Below are positions 1-35,195 of a stretch of 64,000 nt of DNA, piece by piece. Origin of the DNA: Brienomyrus brachyistius (Eukaryota; Chordata; Actinopteri; Osteoglossiformes; Mormyridae); the NCBI RefSeq assembly GCF_023856365.1, contig NC_064538.1:15680435-15744434 (forward strand), written 5' to 3'. How positions within the stretch are numbered: the first letter of the stretch is position 1; every line of letters starts with the position of its first letter. The position numbers were made by a program, and so were the translations under genes. The notes beneath the pieces are model-generated. The model saw only the letters and a list, made by a program, of their open reading frames with translations, did not search any database and was not told the origin of the DNA.

Positions 1-1583
1 GAGGAGAAGCTAATGCAGTTTCGGATGGATAACTAGCAGGGTGACCGAGTAGCTGGTCTGGTTTTCTGTGTATGGTAACGTGACCTGGAGGTCCTGCACC
101 ATCTCACTAAGGATGAGAAGAGGGATGGAGGAAAATTTAGTGACAAAAATCCATATGAAGTGTTTTAAGTGGCCCACTTGGGGCCTTATCTGTATTGTGC
201 AATGTGCTTGTATGAGTTAGTGTGTGTTTTTCTAACAGTTCAGTAAACTGCACGATTAGTTCAGGTTTTCCTTTTATTCTGAAATGCTTCCAGCCAGCCC
301 CTTCAAAACCCCTCAGGCACAGTGGATCCTTTGTTTTGTCAGTGGTTTAATGAAGAGCGACTTGGAGACCATGCAGTTCCCTTTATTGGGCACTGCAGTA
401 CGATATCTATCATCTCCTCCAGTCTGCATGCATTTCTTGGTGTTGCAGGTGTTAAAGGCTCACAGCTGCATACTTGCTGATTATAATAGATCTGTTCTTC
501 TCCTGTGTGAGTGTTAGTATCTTCTTTCAATATTTCTAGAGTAGGTAGTGAGACAGGTAGGTTGGGCAAAAAACCATTGTATACCTACAATGCACAGCAG
601 TTAGGTTTGAAATCATGTGTACCCTGACAAGGTAAAGTGTGTTTTGGGTGAATGCAGAGGCAGCCCTGAGCCTGGTCTTATCTGAGCTCTTTGCAGTCAC
701 TCTGGAGCTTTAGGTGTAGGTTAAGTCTTGTTCAGCTTAATGAGATCTAATGTCTCTTTGGTAGACCTGGGAATGTAAGTGGAGGGATGAAGGATGGTGG
801 AGTAAAGTGAGACACTGCAAAGGAGCTCCCAAAGACTCATTCATTATCAGTAGCTGCCCACCAGCATGAGTGGTAGATGATTGACTGCCAAGGAGCAAGC
901 CTCCAGAGGGTTGAACTTTTGACTAAGCTGGGTATTTGCTCCAATTACATGTCTGGGTGTGTGATGTATGTGGTACTGGATTGGAGTGACACAGGCATGC
1001 GGGACATTTAAAGAGCTAACGTGGATTCCAGTTACAGTATTGTACAGCTTCATGAGTGCAGGAATTCAAGTACAATGCAGATTCCCCCCTTGGGAGTTAA
1101 CCATGTATTTTTTTCATCACAAGATCAGATTCCTTAAACACCTTACCCTGTTCGCAATAACTAGGTAGTATTGTATATGTATGTTTCCTGGGAATTTCAA
1201 ACATTTCCGTTAAAACTAAAAGTGATCTTTTTTTTTATCTAAGACCAGTCCCCTCTTTCTTGTCCAATGTCACAGCTAAATTTGTGAAGCCGCTTGACTT
1301 CAGCTATGGATTTGGGTTGTGATTTTCAGAAACGTCCTGGCATTTTCAACCTGATATCCATAACTCACTGGGGTCTCAGAGTAGCTGCAGGGTGTCTGTG
1401 GAGATGTATTGTAAATTTCATATGAAGTCATATTACAGTTTTTAGTTAGCTATATGATCACATGTTAGTGGTAGAAGGTTCCTGGCTCTGGTCTGTGTTC
1501 ATCTGGGTCTCCCTGGTTTAACCCTTGCTAACCTCGCCTGTGAGTGTGACTCCTCTTTCTCCTTGTTTTCTGCTTACCTACAG
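1..1583 (+). other. pard6b: Intron of the PAR6-family gene
   Basis: No convincing exon was seen here. The stretch ends in a splice acceptor (tgcttacctacag) directly before the last coding exon, so it is read as the intron upstream of it. The earlier PAR6 exons, with the PB1 domain and most of the N-terminus, are not visible and must lie left of the window. Short open frames here, such as those near 284 and 968, have no recognisable content. Confidence 0.7.
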
Positions 1584-2410
1584 AAGAGGCTGACTACTCG
1601 GCATTTGGCACTGATTATATGACCCGAAAGAAAACCGTTCTGTCTGCTGTGCTGCTACGACCAGACAACCACCGCAAGAAGCCACCAGTGATCATCAGCC
1701 TACCCCGGGATTTCCGGCCCGTCTCCTCCATCATTGACGTGGACATTTTGCCGGAGACCCACCGGCGTGTGCGGCTCTACAAGCACGGCCAGGAGAAGCC
1801 CCTGGGTTTCTACATCCGTGACGGGTTCAGCGTGCGTGTCTCACCACAGGGCTTAGAGAAAGCCCCTGGTATCTTCATCTCTCGCATGGTACCGGGAGGC
1901 CTGGCCGAGAGCACGGGCCTGCTGGCTGTCAATGATGAGGTGCTGGAGGTCAACGGCATCGAGGTGTCTGGCAAGTCGCTGGACCAAGTGACGGACATGA
2001 TGATCGCCAATAGCCACAACCTGATCATTACAGTGAAACCGGCCAATCAGCGGAACAACGTGGTGCGCAATAGTGGGGCCTCGGGCAGCTCGGGCCGCTC
2101 CTCCGATAGTGGGGCCAGCCAGCACAGCTGTGCCGCTCTTGGGGCCACCTCTGTTACGCATATCATCCAGAACTTCCGGCCCGAGGACCTAGAGAGCGAC
2201 GACGAGGACCTGGTAGTTGAGGCTGGTGGTGAGGCCCAGCCCATACCCCTCTCGGCCTCAACTGGACGCGACGTGCCCTCACTGCCTCACTACGAGCTGC
2301 ACCTGGGCCTGCAGCCCTCAGGCAGCAGCTCCCTGGGCATCCTGGACATCAAGCAGAGAACGCCACAGTGCCGCAGCCTGGAGGAGGACGGGACCATCAT
2401 CACGTTGTAG
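1584..2410 (+). CDS. pard6b: Partitioning defective 6 homolog (beta type), last coding exon
   Basis: PAR6 is the adaptor of the PAR3-PAR6-aPKC polarity complex. It binds GTP-loaded Cdc42/Rac and regulates aPKC at the apical cortex and tight junctions. This exon starts in phase after an acceptor at 1581-1583 (reading [11 protein letters not shown]) and encodes about 274 residues to a TAG at 2408. Visible parts are the semi-CRIB motif ([12 protein letters not shown], about 1707-1742), the PDZ domain (about 1769-2047) with its PLGF carboxylate-binding loop, a Ser/Gly-rich linker, an acidic patch ([12 protein letters not shown]), and the C-terminus EEDGTIITL. That C-terminus and the ADYSAFGTD start fit PARD6B better than PARD6G or PARD6A, but the linker ([17 protein letters not shown]) is somewhat 6G-like, so a 6G paralogue is the alternative. 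The gene is incomplete at its 5' end in this window. Confidence 0.9.
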
Positions 2411-5400
2411 GGTCATCCGCCGGTGCTCCTTTCCAAAAACACGTGCCATAGGACAGAGCACTACTACTTCCTTCATAGCACTCTGACCAGGCAAATGGGG
2501 CGAAGGAAGTTGTGAGTCATTCTGTAATGGGGGCGCTACTCATGCTTTGAGACTGGAGACAACTACAAACATTTTTAGACTTTTAGTGACTGTCTTTACC
2601 CCTGTGCATTACTTTTACAGGACAACCACCTGATTATGGTAGGCAAAAATTGTGAGTTAATAGTCCCTTAGCTCCTCCCCTGACCACCCAAATGTTCCCT
2701 CAGTAAATAAGAGCAAAGCTTACAATATTAGTAGTAAAGTTAGGAAAGCTCTGAATTTAATATTAAACTGGAGGCTTGATGCCACAATTTCCTTCTCTAA
2801 CAAATTCAGTCATTAATTTTTAATGACATTTAATCTTGGACTTAGTTCCATAAGAAACTTTTACAGTGCAACTAATTTGTTTACCAACAAGGATGCTTGA
2901 GCCTTTGCCTGTTCTTGTGATGATTGAATCGGAACACAAGTTTATTACATCTCCATGGTTATATTGGTATTATTTCAGCTAGTTTTAATTCAGTTTTTGT
3001 TCTTTCTAACCGAAAGAGAAGAGCCACTTTTCCACCTGATAGGAGAGATCATAGGCTAATGTTGTGAAGTTTTATTGTTTTCATATCAAGAGAAACAACA
3101 ATCAGTCCCCCCCTTCCTGCTGATGAAAGGCAAACCATTCTGCCTGGTTACCTGAAAAGCTGCATATGAATGCTGGAAACTGGTTTACTTTGTCTAATTG
3201 TCATATAAGTGTGGGTAGGAATGGTCTTTATTGTATATTTTTGTAAAATGCAATATTATGGAGCAAGACCACATTCATAGGTTTCCTAAAGATAAGGACC
3301 CCCCCCCACCCCCAATCCTGCTTGGTGATCTTCACCTCTGAGTTTGGCTAACCCTAACCCTCACTTCCATTCCTGCACATGGACACATTTTTAGAGAATT
3401 ATACTGATTGGTAAGGTCTGGACACTTGATGAACATTTTCTTTACACTAAACTGATAAAACCAGTAAGTAAAACTTACTACTAGAGCACTCTCCTGGAGC
3501 ATAAGATATTCTTGAGGCAAAGACTTCCTGTCTGTGACAGACTGCTGTACTTGGTAAAATATAAATTTTACACCGTAAGAATTCCTGTATCCACCTCCTA
3601 TATCCCTTTACAGCTTATCTGAAGGAACTTTGTACTGGCATCAGCAGAAGTTGTAATTTTGTTTTTTTGTCTTATAAGTTTATACTGCATATTATTGTTT
3701 TGGTGCTCTGTTCTCAGATGTTTGATGCAAAACTTTTACCTTGTTATTTGTGTAAAACTAATTTGACATAGCAAATCTACATTTTGCAGTTGCTCTAATT
3801 TGTTGAGACAAACCCCTGAATTGTCTGATAAAACCAGGTATGTCTTCATAATAGACTAAACAAAGGGCCAATATTTTTTTATTCCTTTTAATTTATATGG
3901 TGAATCAAAATTTCTAATTTGTTCCCAAAACAACTCAAAATTATGCTCTTTCTCTGCATAATATAATATTATGTAATGGAATATGAAATTTACCCCCAAA
4001 ATTTAAGGATGATAATAGAATAATAGATCAGTGATAGATTTTTGAAGCTTAGCGATAATCATTAATGCAGAGTGCTTTTCCCAGTTGTACTTAAACGTTT
4101 GTGCTACCAGTATTCTCAGTTTATACACTTTAATGAAAAATGTCATTTAGCTAGTGTTTGGGTGTGATAAAATCGACATCTATAGCATTATTTATATTTC
4201 CGAAAGCTGTGTAGATTTTCAAATTTGTCTGTAAATAAATTGACCATAAAAGTGAGGACTGTGAATGAAACCCTGCTTAGGTCCTCAAAACATTTATATA
4301 GTGGAATGAGGCCGTTATTCTTACTAAAGAAATGGGTATCAGACTTAAAGGCCCAGAATATATGAGAGTCTCCCTTTCAGATCTCAGACCTCAGTGCAGT
4401 GGGTATTACTCTGATTATCCTCAGTCTGTTTATTCAGCCTTACCTCTGAGGTGGGTGGTTCTTTAGAGGGAAAGGGGGATACCTGTATACTCTGGGGTGA
4501 CTGAGGAACACACAAGCATGTTAATGAGTGCTGAATTATACTAGTCATTGTGTAATACCTCATTTGCAACTACATTCCGAATTGTACGCTTAGATCACAA
4601 GATGCAGGTCTTCTATCCATACCCAGAATAAAGAACATTACTTTTGGGGGAAGAGGATTTGCTCATAAAGCACCACATTTATGGAATAAACTTCCTATTA
4701 GTGTTCGGAACTCAGACACTCTCTCTACTTTTAAGTCAAGGATTAAGACTTACCTCTTTAGCCAGTCTTTTGGATAGTAAAATCCCCTTTTCTAAGGTAA
4801 ATGGGAAATCTGGAGGTTCATGGTCATTTGAGATTAAAGGTGAAAGGGGGAATTGGTGCTGTCGTCCTGCCACTCTCACCGATCACGTAAGCTGTGGACG
4901 GCAGGTTGGCTTGACGCCAAAACCTCTGGAAACCCTCATGTCTGTGCTTCTTGCCAGGTCTCTCTTTTAACCAGGCTGTCATAGTTACTTTAGTCCTGCC
5001 AGAGGTTAGGTTAGGTGTAGGGCAATAACTCTTCTGCATCTTCTCATTTCTGAGCTGATCCCGAGCTGACACTACACCGTGTGAACCCTCACCTGGACTC
5101 CTGGAGATAACTACATGAAACCAACTGGGACTTTAAAACTATATGAAATCAGTGATTAAGAAACACTGTTATTCTCAAAGAATTAATAATTATTCATACT
5201 CTCCTATGAATGTAATACCATTATTTTCTCTCATTTTATAACATTTGTAACATACCACCATTGTTAGTTGTACAACTTTATTTTCATATGATGCATAGTC
5301 ATACTCCTATAGATAGACACATTTCACCTGTCAAGGTGACTCTGGTTAATGGTGTATCTGAAATCAGAAATACTATGAGAATAGAATGAATTGTACATTT

Positions 5401-5662
5401 ACAAAATACTTGTTTTGAACTGTGAATTGTCCTGTATTACTAGGAGTCCTCTTTTGGTGAATATATTAAAAATGGGCTTTTAGTTTTTTATTGCTTTTTA
5501 AAATTTTTGCTTGGCATATAAATCTAAGGTATAGATTTGTACTGGATGTCAGTATTTTCTTATCAAAACACTATGTTGTACATTTTTATCACGTTTTAAT
5601 GAAAATCAAAATATATCTAGATGCAGATGTTTAATTGTCAATCCTATGAGATGAACAATAAA
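2411..5662 (+). other. pard6b: Probable long 3' UTR and downstream sequence of pard6b
   Basis: AT-rich non-coding sequence follows the stop codon without a clear gene. AATAAA hexamers occur near 4235, at about 4624 and at 5657-5662. The last one is a reasonable end for a long 3' UTR, but the true cleavage site cannot be chosen without transcripts. A LINE remnant lies inside at about 4640-5120, so the UTR could instead end before it. ATTTA-like AU-rich stretches are common (for example 3640-3960), which is compatible with post-transcriptional control. Confidence 0.45.
4640..5120 (+). mobile_element. LINE 3' fragment with the C-terminal end of a reverse-transcriptase ORF
   Basis: The frame 4661-4777 reads AHKAPHLWNKLPISVRNSD followed by TLSTFKSRIKTYLFSQSFG and a stop. 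This is the typical ending of ORF2 in fish L2/RTE-like non-LTR retrotransposons (consensus of the type 'LWN-LP--IR---SL-TFKS-LKT-LF'). The following 350 bases look like its 3' UTR. Only the extreme end of the element is present, consistent with a 5'-truncated insertion. It sits between pard6b and arfgef2, possibly inside the pard6b 3' UTR. The exact LINE clade was not determined. Confidence 0.75.
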
Positions 5663-6123
5663 CTAATAATCAAAATGCTGCCTGGTTTGACTTTCAAATT
5701 GTATACAGCAGTCAGCTATAAAATTGTGCGTATTGTAGTATAATGATAACGTTTATATGCACTTAACCTGTAATGTGCATGCACCCTAGAAAGTACTAGA
5801 ATATGGTGTTTTACATTCTACCGCTACCGCTTTTATGCCACCTTGTGGTTAAAAGGAGTAACAATCGTATACGTGTATTGCAAAGGTTTGTTTTTCATGA
5901 GGTTTATTATTATTTATAAATAAACTATCATTGAACCTTTTTTTCTTAGGGGAAAAAAGTCCTAAAAGTAATTTAAAATTTGATGTTTTTATGAAAAACA
6001 ATAATTCAAGTCCAGCAGACCTGAGAAAAGAATGTGAAATTCAAAGCCAGTAATTCTGGGTGTTAATGAAATGTACATTTAATTATGGTGAAATTGCTTT
6101 AAACATTTTGATTGGTCATTGAA

Positions 6124-6148
6124 ATATATATACACACACACACACACA
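6124..6148. repeat. (TA)n(CA)n microsatellite
   Basis: Simple dinucleotide tract, about 25 bases, of the form atatatata followed by cacacacaca. Confidence 0.9.
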
Positions 6149-7121
6149 ATGCAGTTGGTCTGCGTACATGGTTATTATTAGTGATTAGTTGTCATTATTG
6201 ACACACCATAGCACACAACAACTGCATTTAACCTATGTGTGACATCATGATATAGCAGGGGGCAGCTAATTCAGCGTCCAGGGAGCAGTGCATGGGGGAG
6301 GTACCTTGCTCAGCGTACCTCAGTGGTGCTTTTGCTGGTCAGGGGTTCAAACCAGCAATCTTTCGATTACAAGTTAGTTAATTATTGTGAGACATGATGA
6401 AAAGAAAACAATGTAGGCAATCAACCAGTAATTCAAGTATTGCTATTGGACACTGCTTCTGTTAAGTGAAAGTATAGTATGGCACAATCCAGCTTCAGCC
6501 TGAAATGGAGCTGAAATCCATCTCTGTCCCTTCACCCATCCAGTCAGATGTGCAGATTTGTGCATTTCTAAGTACAATTTGAAAATCTGTGTTTAAATAA
6601 TGAGTATGAGTTGGCTCTTTATGTTTCAAAAACTAAATGACAGCAATGTCATTCCTATTTGAACTTTATGTAATTTTCGTTTGAAAAGTTATATCTATTA
6701 AAAAAGTTATTAAAAGTTATAACATTTTAAAGTTACGCTATTTTAGTTATAATCTCTGGCAGAAGCTCTGTTCATTGACCTTTAAAAAGTATAATAGAAT
6801 ATATGAATTTATTGAATTCTTACATATTACGATGCATTCTGGAAAATTGGAAGAGGATGTGCTTAAATTGTTTTTCTTTATTAGGCCTAATACATTTACT
6901 GTACATGATTACATATAACGTCAGTATATTTTAAAAATATTTTATCAAAACTGATCAAGGGTTTTTGTATAAAACAAAAGTTGCATCTTATTTTAATTAT
7001 GATTGTAAAATAGCACGCATAGAAATATTGTTCAAACCTTTTCAATTATTCATTGGTTTGTTCATATGTTAAAATCACCAAAAACACCCAATCTAAATGG
7101 TCGTCGACTGACCGTATACTG

Positions 7122-7280
7122 CAGGGTTCCGAATTCCAGTCCTGGAGGGCCAGAATACAACACAGTGTGCAAATTTCCGTGCTCAAACACATCTTATCAG
7201 CTAATTACTAGGTTTCGTAGCTACGTCTGAGCAGGTAAATCTGCAAACTGGCCCTCCAGGACTGGAACTGGGGAACCCTG
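7122..7280. mobile_element. hAT-like miniature inverted-repeat element, copy A
   Basis: A 159-bp unit begins CAGGGTTCC and ends GGAACCCTG, with inner arms that match in inverted orientation (CCAGTCCTGGAGGGCC against GGCCCTCCAGGACTGG). The flanks are gtatactg on the left and gtataggg on the right, 6 of 8 identical, consistent with an old 8-bp target duplication. No coding capacity. Related copies lie at 26432-26625 and 57727-57918. Confidence 0.75.
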
Positions 7281-7649
7281 GTATAGGGAGTTAATGTTAA
7301 TGTACTTACAGTTGCGCTCTCATAAAAGCAATTACTGTTTTTAAGATCTGCGAGGGACTTTCGTAGCAGTCCAAGGGAATCTAAGATACTGCACGTATAT
7401 ATAGTATAGTAGTAACCATTCTGAAAGTGATCATGCGACACTACTAAAGGGATCTGCTTCCCGACTTAAGACCCTCCAAGGGTGTTAAAGAGCAATCTGA
7501 AATGGCACCGTGAAATTTTAACAAATGTGGCAACCAGTTCTACTTCCAGGTAGTTTGGGTGTTTCTTTAAAAATACTCATACCGTAATCATAATGGGGAA
7601 GATACAATGTTACAATACCCAGGAAGCGACATCAGGGAATCGTGTGTAG

Positions 7650-7917
7650 AAGTTATCTAATCAAAAGCGCGCGCCCGGCGCCACTCAACAAGGGGAGCTG
7701 GAATGTCACGTGACATTGCGTGCGGCCAACATGGCGACGCAGTGCTGAGGTAGCACAGCTCTGGACAGCTCAGAGAGAACGACCCATGTCGTCACCCAGA
7801 TTTTGTTTCCATACTTGTCACCTACCTAGGCTCGGTGCTCGATCAACAATGACGGCCTGAGAGAGTGAGAGGGAGAGCGCGCGAGCGAGACAGAGACTGC
7901 TTATTTATCGGCGAGAG
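7650..7917 (+). promoter_or_regulatory. arfgef2: arfgef2 promoter and 5' UTR with a palindromic CACGTG box and a YY1-like site
   Basis: CpG-dense sequence (gcgcgcgcccggcgcc at about 7668-7683) precedes the first exon, and CpG density continues into intron 1. A perfect 16-bp palindrome at 7702-7717 contains GTCACGTGAC (7705-7714), the core of bHLH-zip E-boxes of the USF/TFE/MITF type. About 15 bases on, CCAACATGGCGAC (about 7726-7738) resembles a YY1 site, often found just downstream of start sites of TATA-less genes. No TATA box is evident. Two small upstream open frames (7731-7748 and 7786-7860) end before the main ATG. The start site itself is inferred. Confidence 0.6.
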
Positions 7918-32323
<24,406 letters not shown>

Positions 32324-34177
32324 GCCTGCATGAGGATCGGAGAGGAGATGCAGTGGCAGATTGGTTTTAGAAAGACGGGTGAAGAACACAGCACCCCCTA
32401 GTGGGCTCGGAGGAGTGCAGCAGGGTGTTCCAGGCACAAATGGACAAAGCCCTTTCCAATCCTGTAGGCTGAACTCTGGCTGTCTGTATTCCAGAATCGG
32501 TGATTGTACCTTCCAACCTGAAGCATTATCCATACCTGCCTTCACTCATGGATGCCATAGGTAGCCGCACATAAATGCACTGTGAGACAGGTGGACAAGC
32601 CTTTACCTTGACTGCATTCAACATTCAGAAGTGAAATAACATGGTTTAAAATGATTTATTTATTAATGTTTGTTTGTGACTTTGTGTGTGATGTTGAGAC
32701 TGAACAATTAAGTGTTCTCAAATGTTAAATTATAAGTCTAAAGGGAGAGCAACAACTAATGGATCTTCTGAACACACGGACAGTGCTAAGGGTCTAGCAA
32801 GTGTAAGCTTAGCAGGTAGATCTGTGTTTGTGGAGATTTGTCAATGACAGGTCATTGGTTTGCTGACTTTGGACTTCTGTTTAAAAACAACTTTTGATTC
32901 CTTCCGTTTTTGTTTTTTGCTTCACTTGAAGACGGCATTGCACCTCCAGTCACAAGAATCAGTTACAATGACACTGCTGTCACACACCAACAAGAACTTC
33001 AGTACTCCCAGCTCTGTAAAATAATGTGCTGACAATTTAAATGATTTTACACTGTGGGCATTAGCCTGCTTTGATGAGAAACAATGCCTGTGAAGTCAAG
33101 GTTATGCTTAGTTTACCTCTTTTCCAGGGGCTGCACAGTCCTTAGTTCTTTAAGGTAATTGTCTGCGGTTAGTACTTTTGTTCTTTTGGAGCTAACATGC
33201 TAGGTTTGTGCTGACCCAGATGCTGGGGGCCCACACTCGTTGATTGGCAAATAGCACTTTTTAAGAAGGGGAGGGGTGTTACAGCTTTAGCTCTGTCTGT
33301 CAATGACTGATGCTGTTACTCCCTGGAGTAAAAAAAATGTAAAAACAACATTCATACACAAAAGATGTTTAAAAACATGCATCTATCTGACAGTATTTGT
33401 AATGTGGCTTCTGCTGCTCATTGGAGAGTCGTCTTTAAAGGTATATAATTATACATTTTCTCACACACCCAGATCTCTACCTGTTTATTGTGAATGTCTC
33501 TCTTTATGGGCTTAAGACCTAATGAGTTCCAAGTTCACAATGTGAAAATGGGGTCCACTCACATCACCTTATCTGTAGATAGACGCTAAGGGAGTAGTTA
33601 TGTTTTTTCTGCCATGAATTACATTTATTTTATCTAGGCTAAAGGAACTATTACATTTTAAATATACTTTGTTAGTTTTTAATTTCTGGTCTTATAACCC
33701 AAGTTTTAAACGTGAGATGTGCGTATAAAACTGAGGGACTCAGACGTGTTTGTTTACGTTCCAATAGTCATGAACTGGATTCGCAGTTTGTTGTCGAGCT
33801 ATACAAGGTGGACTGAAACTTATTTACTAAATTCCCCTTCAGTCATTCTTTTATTGTTACCAAGTAACCTCGGCGCTTCATATATCTCGATTGTATGTTA
33901 AATATTACCAACGTTTGGGACTTGGCCCAGTATAATTCGAATGGGAACGTGGATGCATTAACCCTTAACTGCACAGCACGCGAAACTGCTCGGCGGTTGA
34001 TACATATGCCATTGTGCAGTCGAATACGATACTTATTTAGCTGAACCTTACTTCCACGCTACTCTGCAAAGTTCAATACGCGCATTTTTTTTAAAGACGT
34101 GATTTTATGAAGTGCATATTTTGAAAAGCATTCCATTCCTTGCATCTGTGGATGTCTACTTTTTCCTCGAGAAAAGG

Positions 34178-34220
34178 GGTATATATATATATATAAATAT
34201 AAATATATATACAGTATATG
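34178..34220. repeat. (TA)n microsatellite
   Basis: Runs of tatatata with aaata interruptions. Confidence 0.85.
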
Positions 34221-34309
34221 GAGAACACTGTAAAGTTCGTGTAAAATAGTTAAAATATACTATATACAGAAACCGTGATGTAATAATTCAGGCATTTGGT
34301 CAAGTAATC

Positions 34310-34315
34310 AATAAA
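34310..34315 (+). terminator. arfgef2: Candidate polyadenylation signal of arfgef2
   Basis: AATAAA, with a T/GT-rich element 10-30 bases downstream, located 2 kb after the stop codon. Confidence 0.5.
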
Positions 34316-34979
34316 CTTTTAATTCTGATCTCTTCTGTTTTTGTTTGAACAGTTTGAAGTGTATGTTTGGACTTGGGCTTACAGAACTCTAGGATGGATG
34401 GAAGGAGGGATTACTGGTTTTTGATATTGCCCTAGCTGGATGTCAAACGAAATTAAATTCGTTAATCCACATGAAAAAGGAAGCATTTATCATATGTGCC
34501 TTTTATTTGAATTGGATTATTTAATTTATAGTTTGCTAAAGCTTTTTGTCAGGAAAAAACCGTGTGGAGCCGTAACGTACTACATCTTTTTAGCTTTAGG
34601 TATATAGGTCCGTTCATTTCATAGCCTTTTTAGGTGTAACGGCCGCAGGGGGGCGTATCAGCACGAAGCGGGATGCCTGTCTGTACAGTATAACAAAGGT
34701 TACCATAGAGATGCATTTCGTGTTTCATCTGTGTCCGGTAGCTAAATTTTTTAATCTAATTATTTACAAGTAAATATTCATCCTTAAACCACTGACTCTG
34801 AGATGTTCTATGGCAACTAGATTCGTATGTAGTCAAGCAGCTAAGTGGTAAGTCTAGAGTAGTTGTCCTTTTATAATGTATAGCTTGCTTTGTTTCTTTA
34901 ATTCGCTATTTATGTTTAATTGGCCGACTATCTACGTCCTTTCCCAAATTAAAAACCCATACTGTTAGGGAAGAAACCG

Positions 34980-35195
34980 TTCAGTTGCTGCAGTTATTCC
35001 TAGTCTTTGACAGCAGTAGGCGTGACATCCGAGAAGTGAGTTTCCCAAACCAGCCAATGCGATTCTAGAGCCGCGCACAGTAGCCGCCCTGGTAGCCCCA
35101 GCAGAAATGTCGGATTACCAAATACTTGCGATTGGGGGTTGTACGATCGTACGGTCGAAGATGTGATGTGTTCGAGTATACGCTCACTTTTTTCA
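34980..35195 (+). promoter_or_regulatory. bcl2l1: Candidate bcl2l1 promoter and non-coding first exon
   Basis: A CCAAT box (35055-35060, in ccagccaatgcg) precedes a GC-richer stretch (gccgcgcacagtagccgccctgg) and a strong splice donor at 35195/35196 (CA|gtaagt). bcl2l1 genes in vertebrates usually have a non-coding first exon, and the coding exon here has its own acceptor at 36955, so an upstream exon is required. This is the best candidate seen, but it is inferred. A CpG-rich block at about 35720-35890 could be an alternative promoter. Confidence 0.4.

Larger units (their letters stand above)
5663..7649. other. Intergenic spacer, pard6b to arfgef2
   Basis: AT-rich, with no recognisable exon. 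It holds a (TA)n(CA)n microsatellite at about 6124-6148, a repeat-like segment at about 6245-6375 (similar to a dispersed fish repeat with 'ggtacctcagtg...caaaccagcaatctttcgattac'), and a terminal-inverted-repeat miniature element at 7122-7280, listed separately. Confidence 0.6.
32324..34330 (+). other. arfgef2: Probable arfgef2 3' UTR
   Basis: About 2 kb of AT-rich, gene-free sequence follows the stop. The AATAAA at 34310-34315 followed by a T/GT-rich stretch (tctgatctcttctgtttttg) is a good cleavage signal. A (TA)n tract lies at about 34178-34220 just before it. No other feature was seen. Earlier termination is possible. Confidence 0.55.

Noticed and set aside
1810..2244. Antisense open frames across the pard6b exon
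   Set aside because: Shadows of the conserved PDZ coding sequence.
6245..6375. Possible tRNA-derived SINE (a 'ggttcaaacc'-like B-box at about 6344-6353)
   Set aside because: The B-box-like string alone is not enough; no A-box or tRNA fold could be traced, so it is mentioned only as a repeat-like segment.
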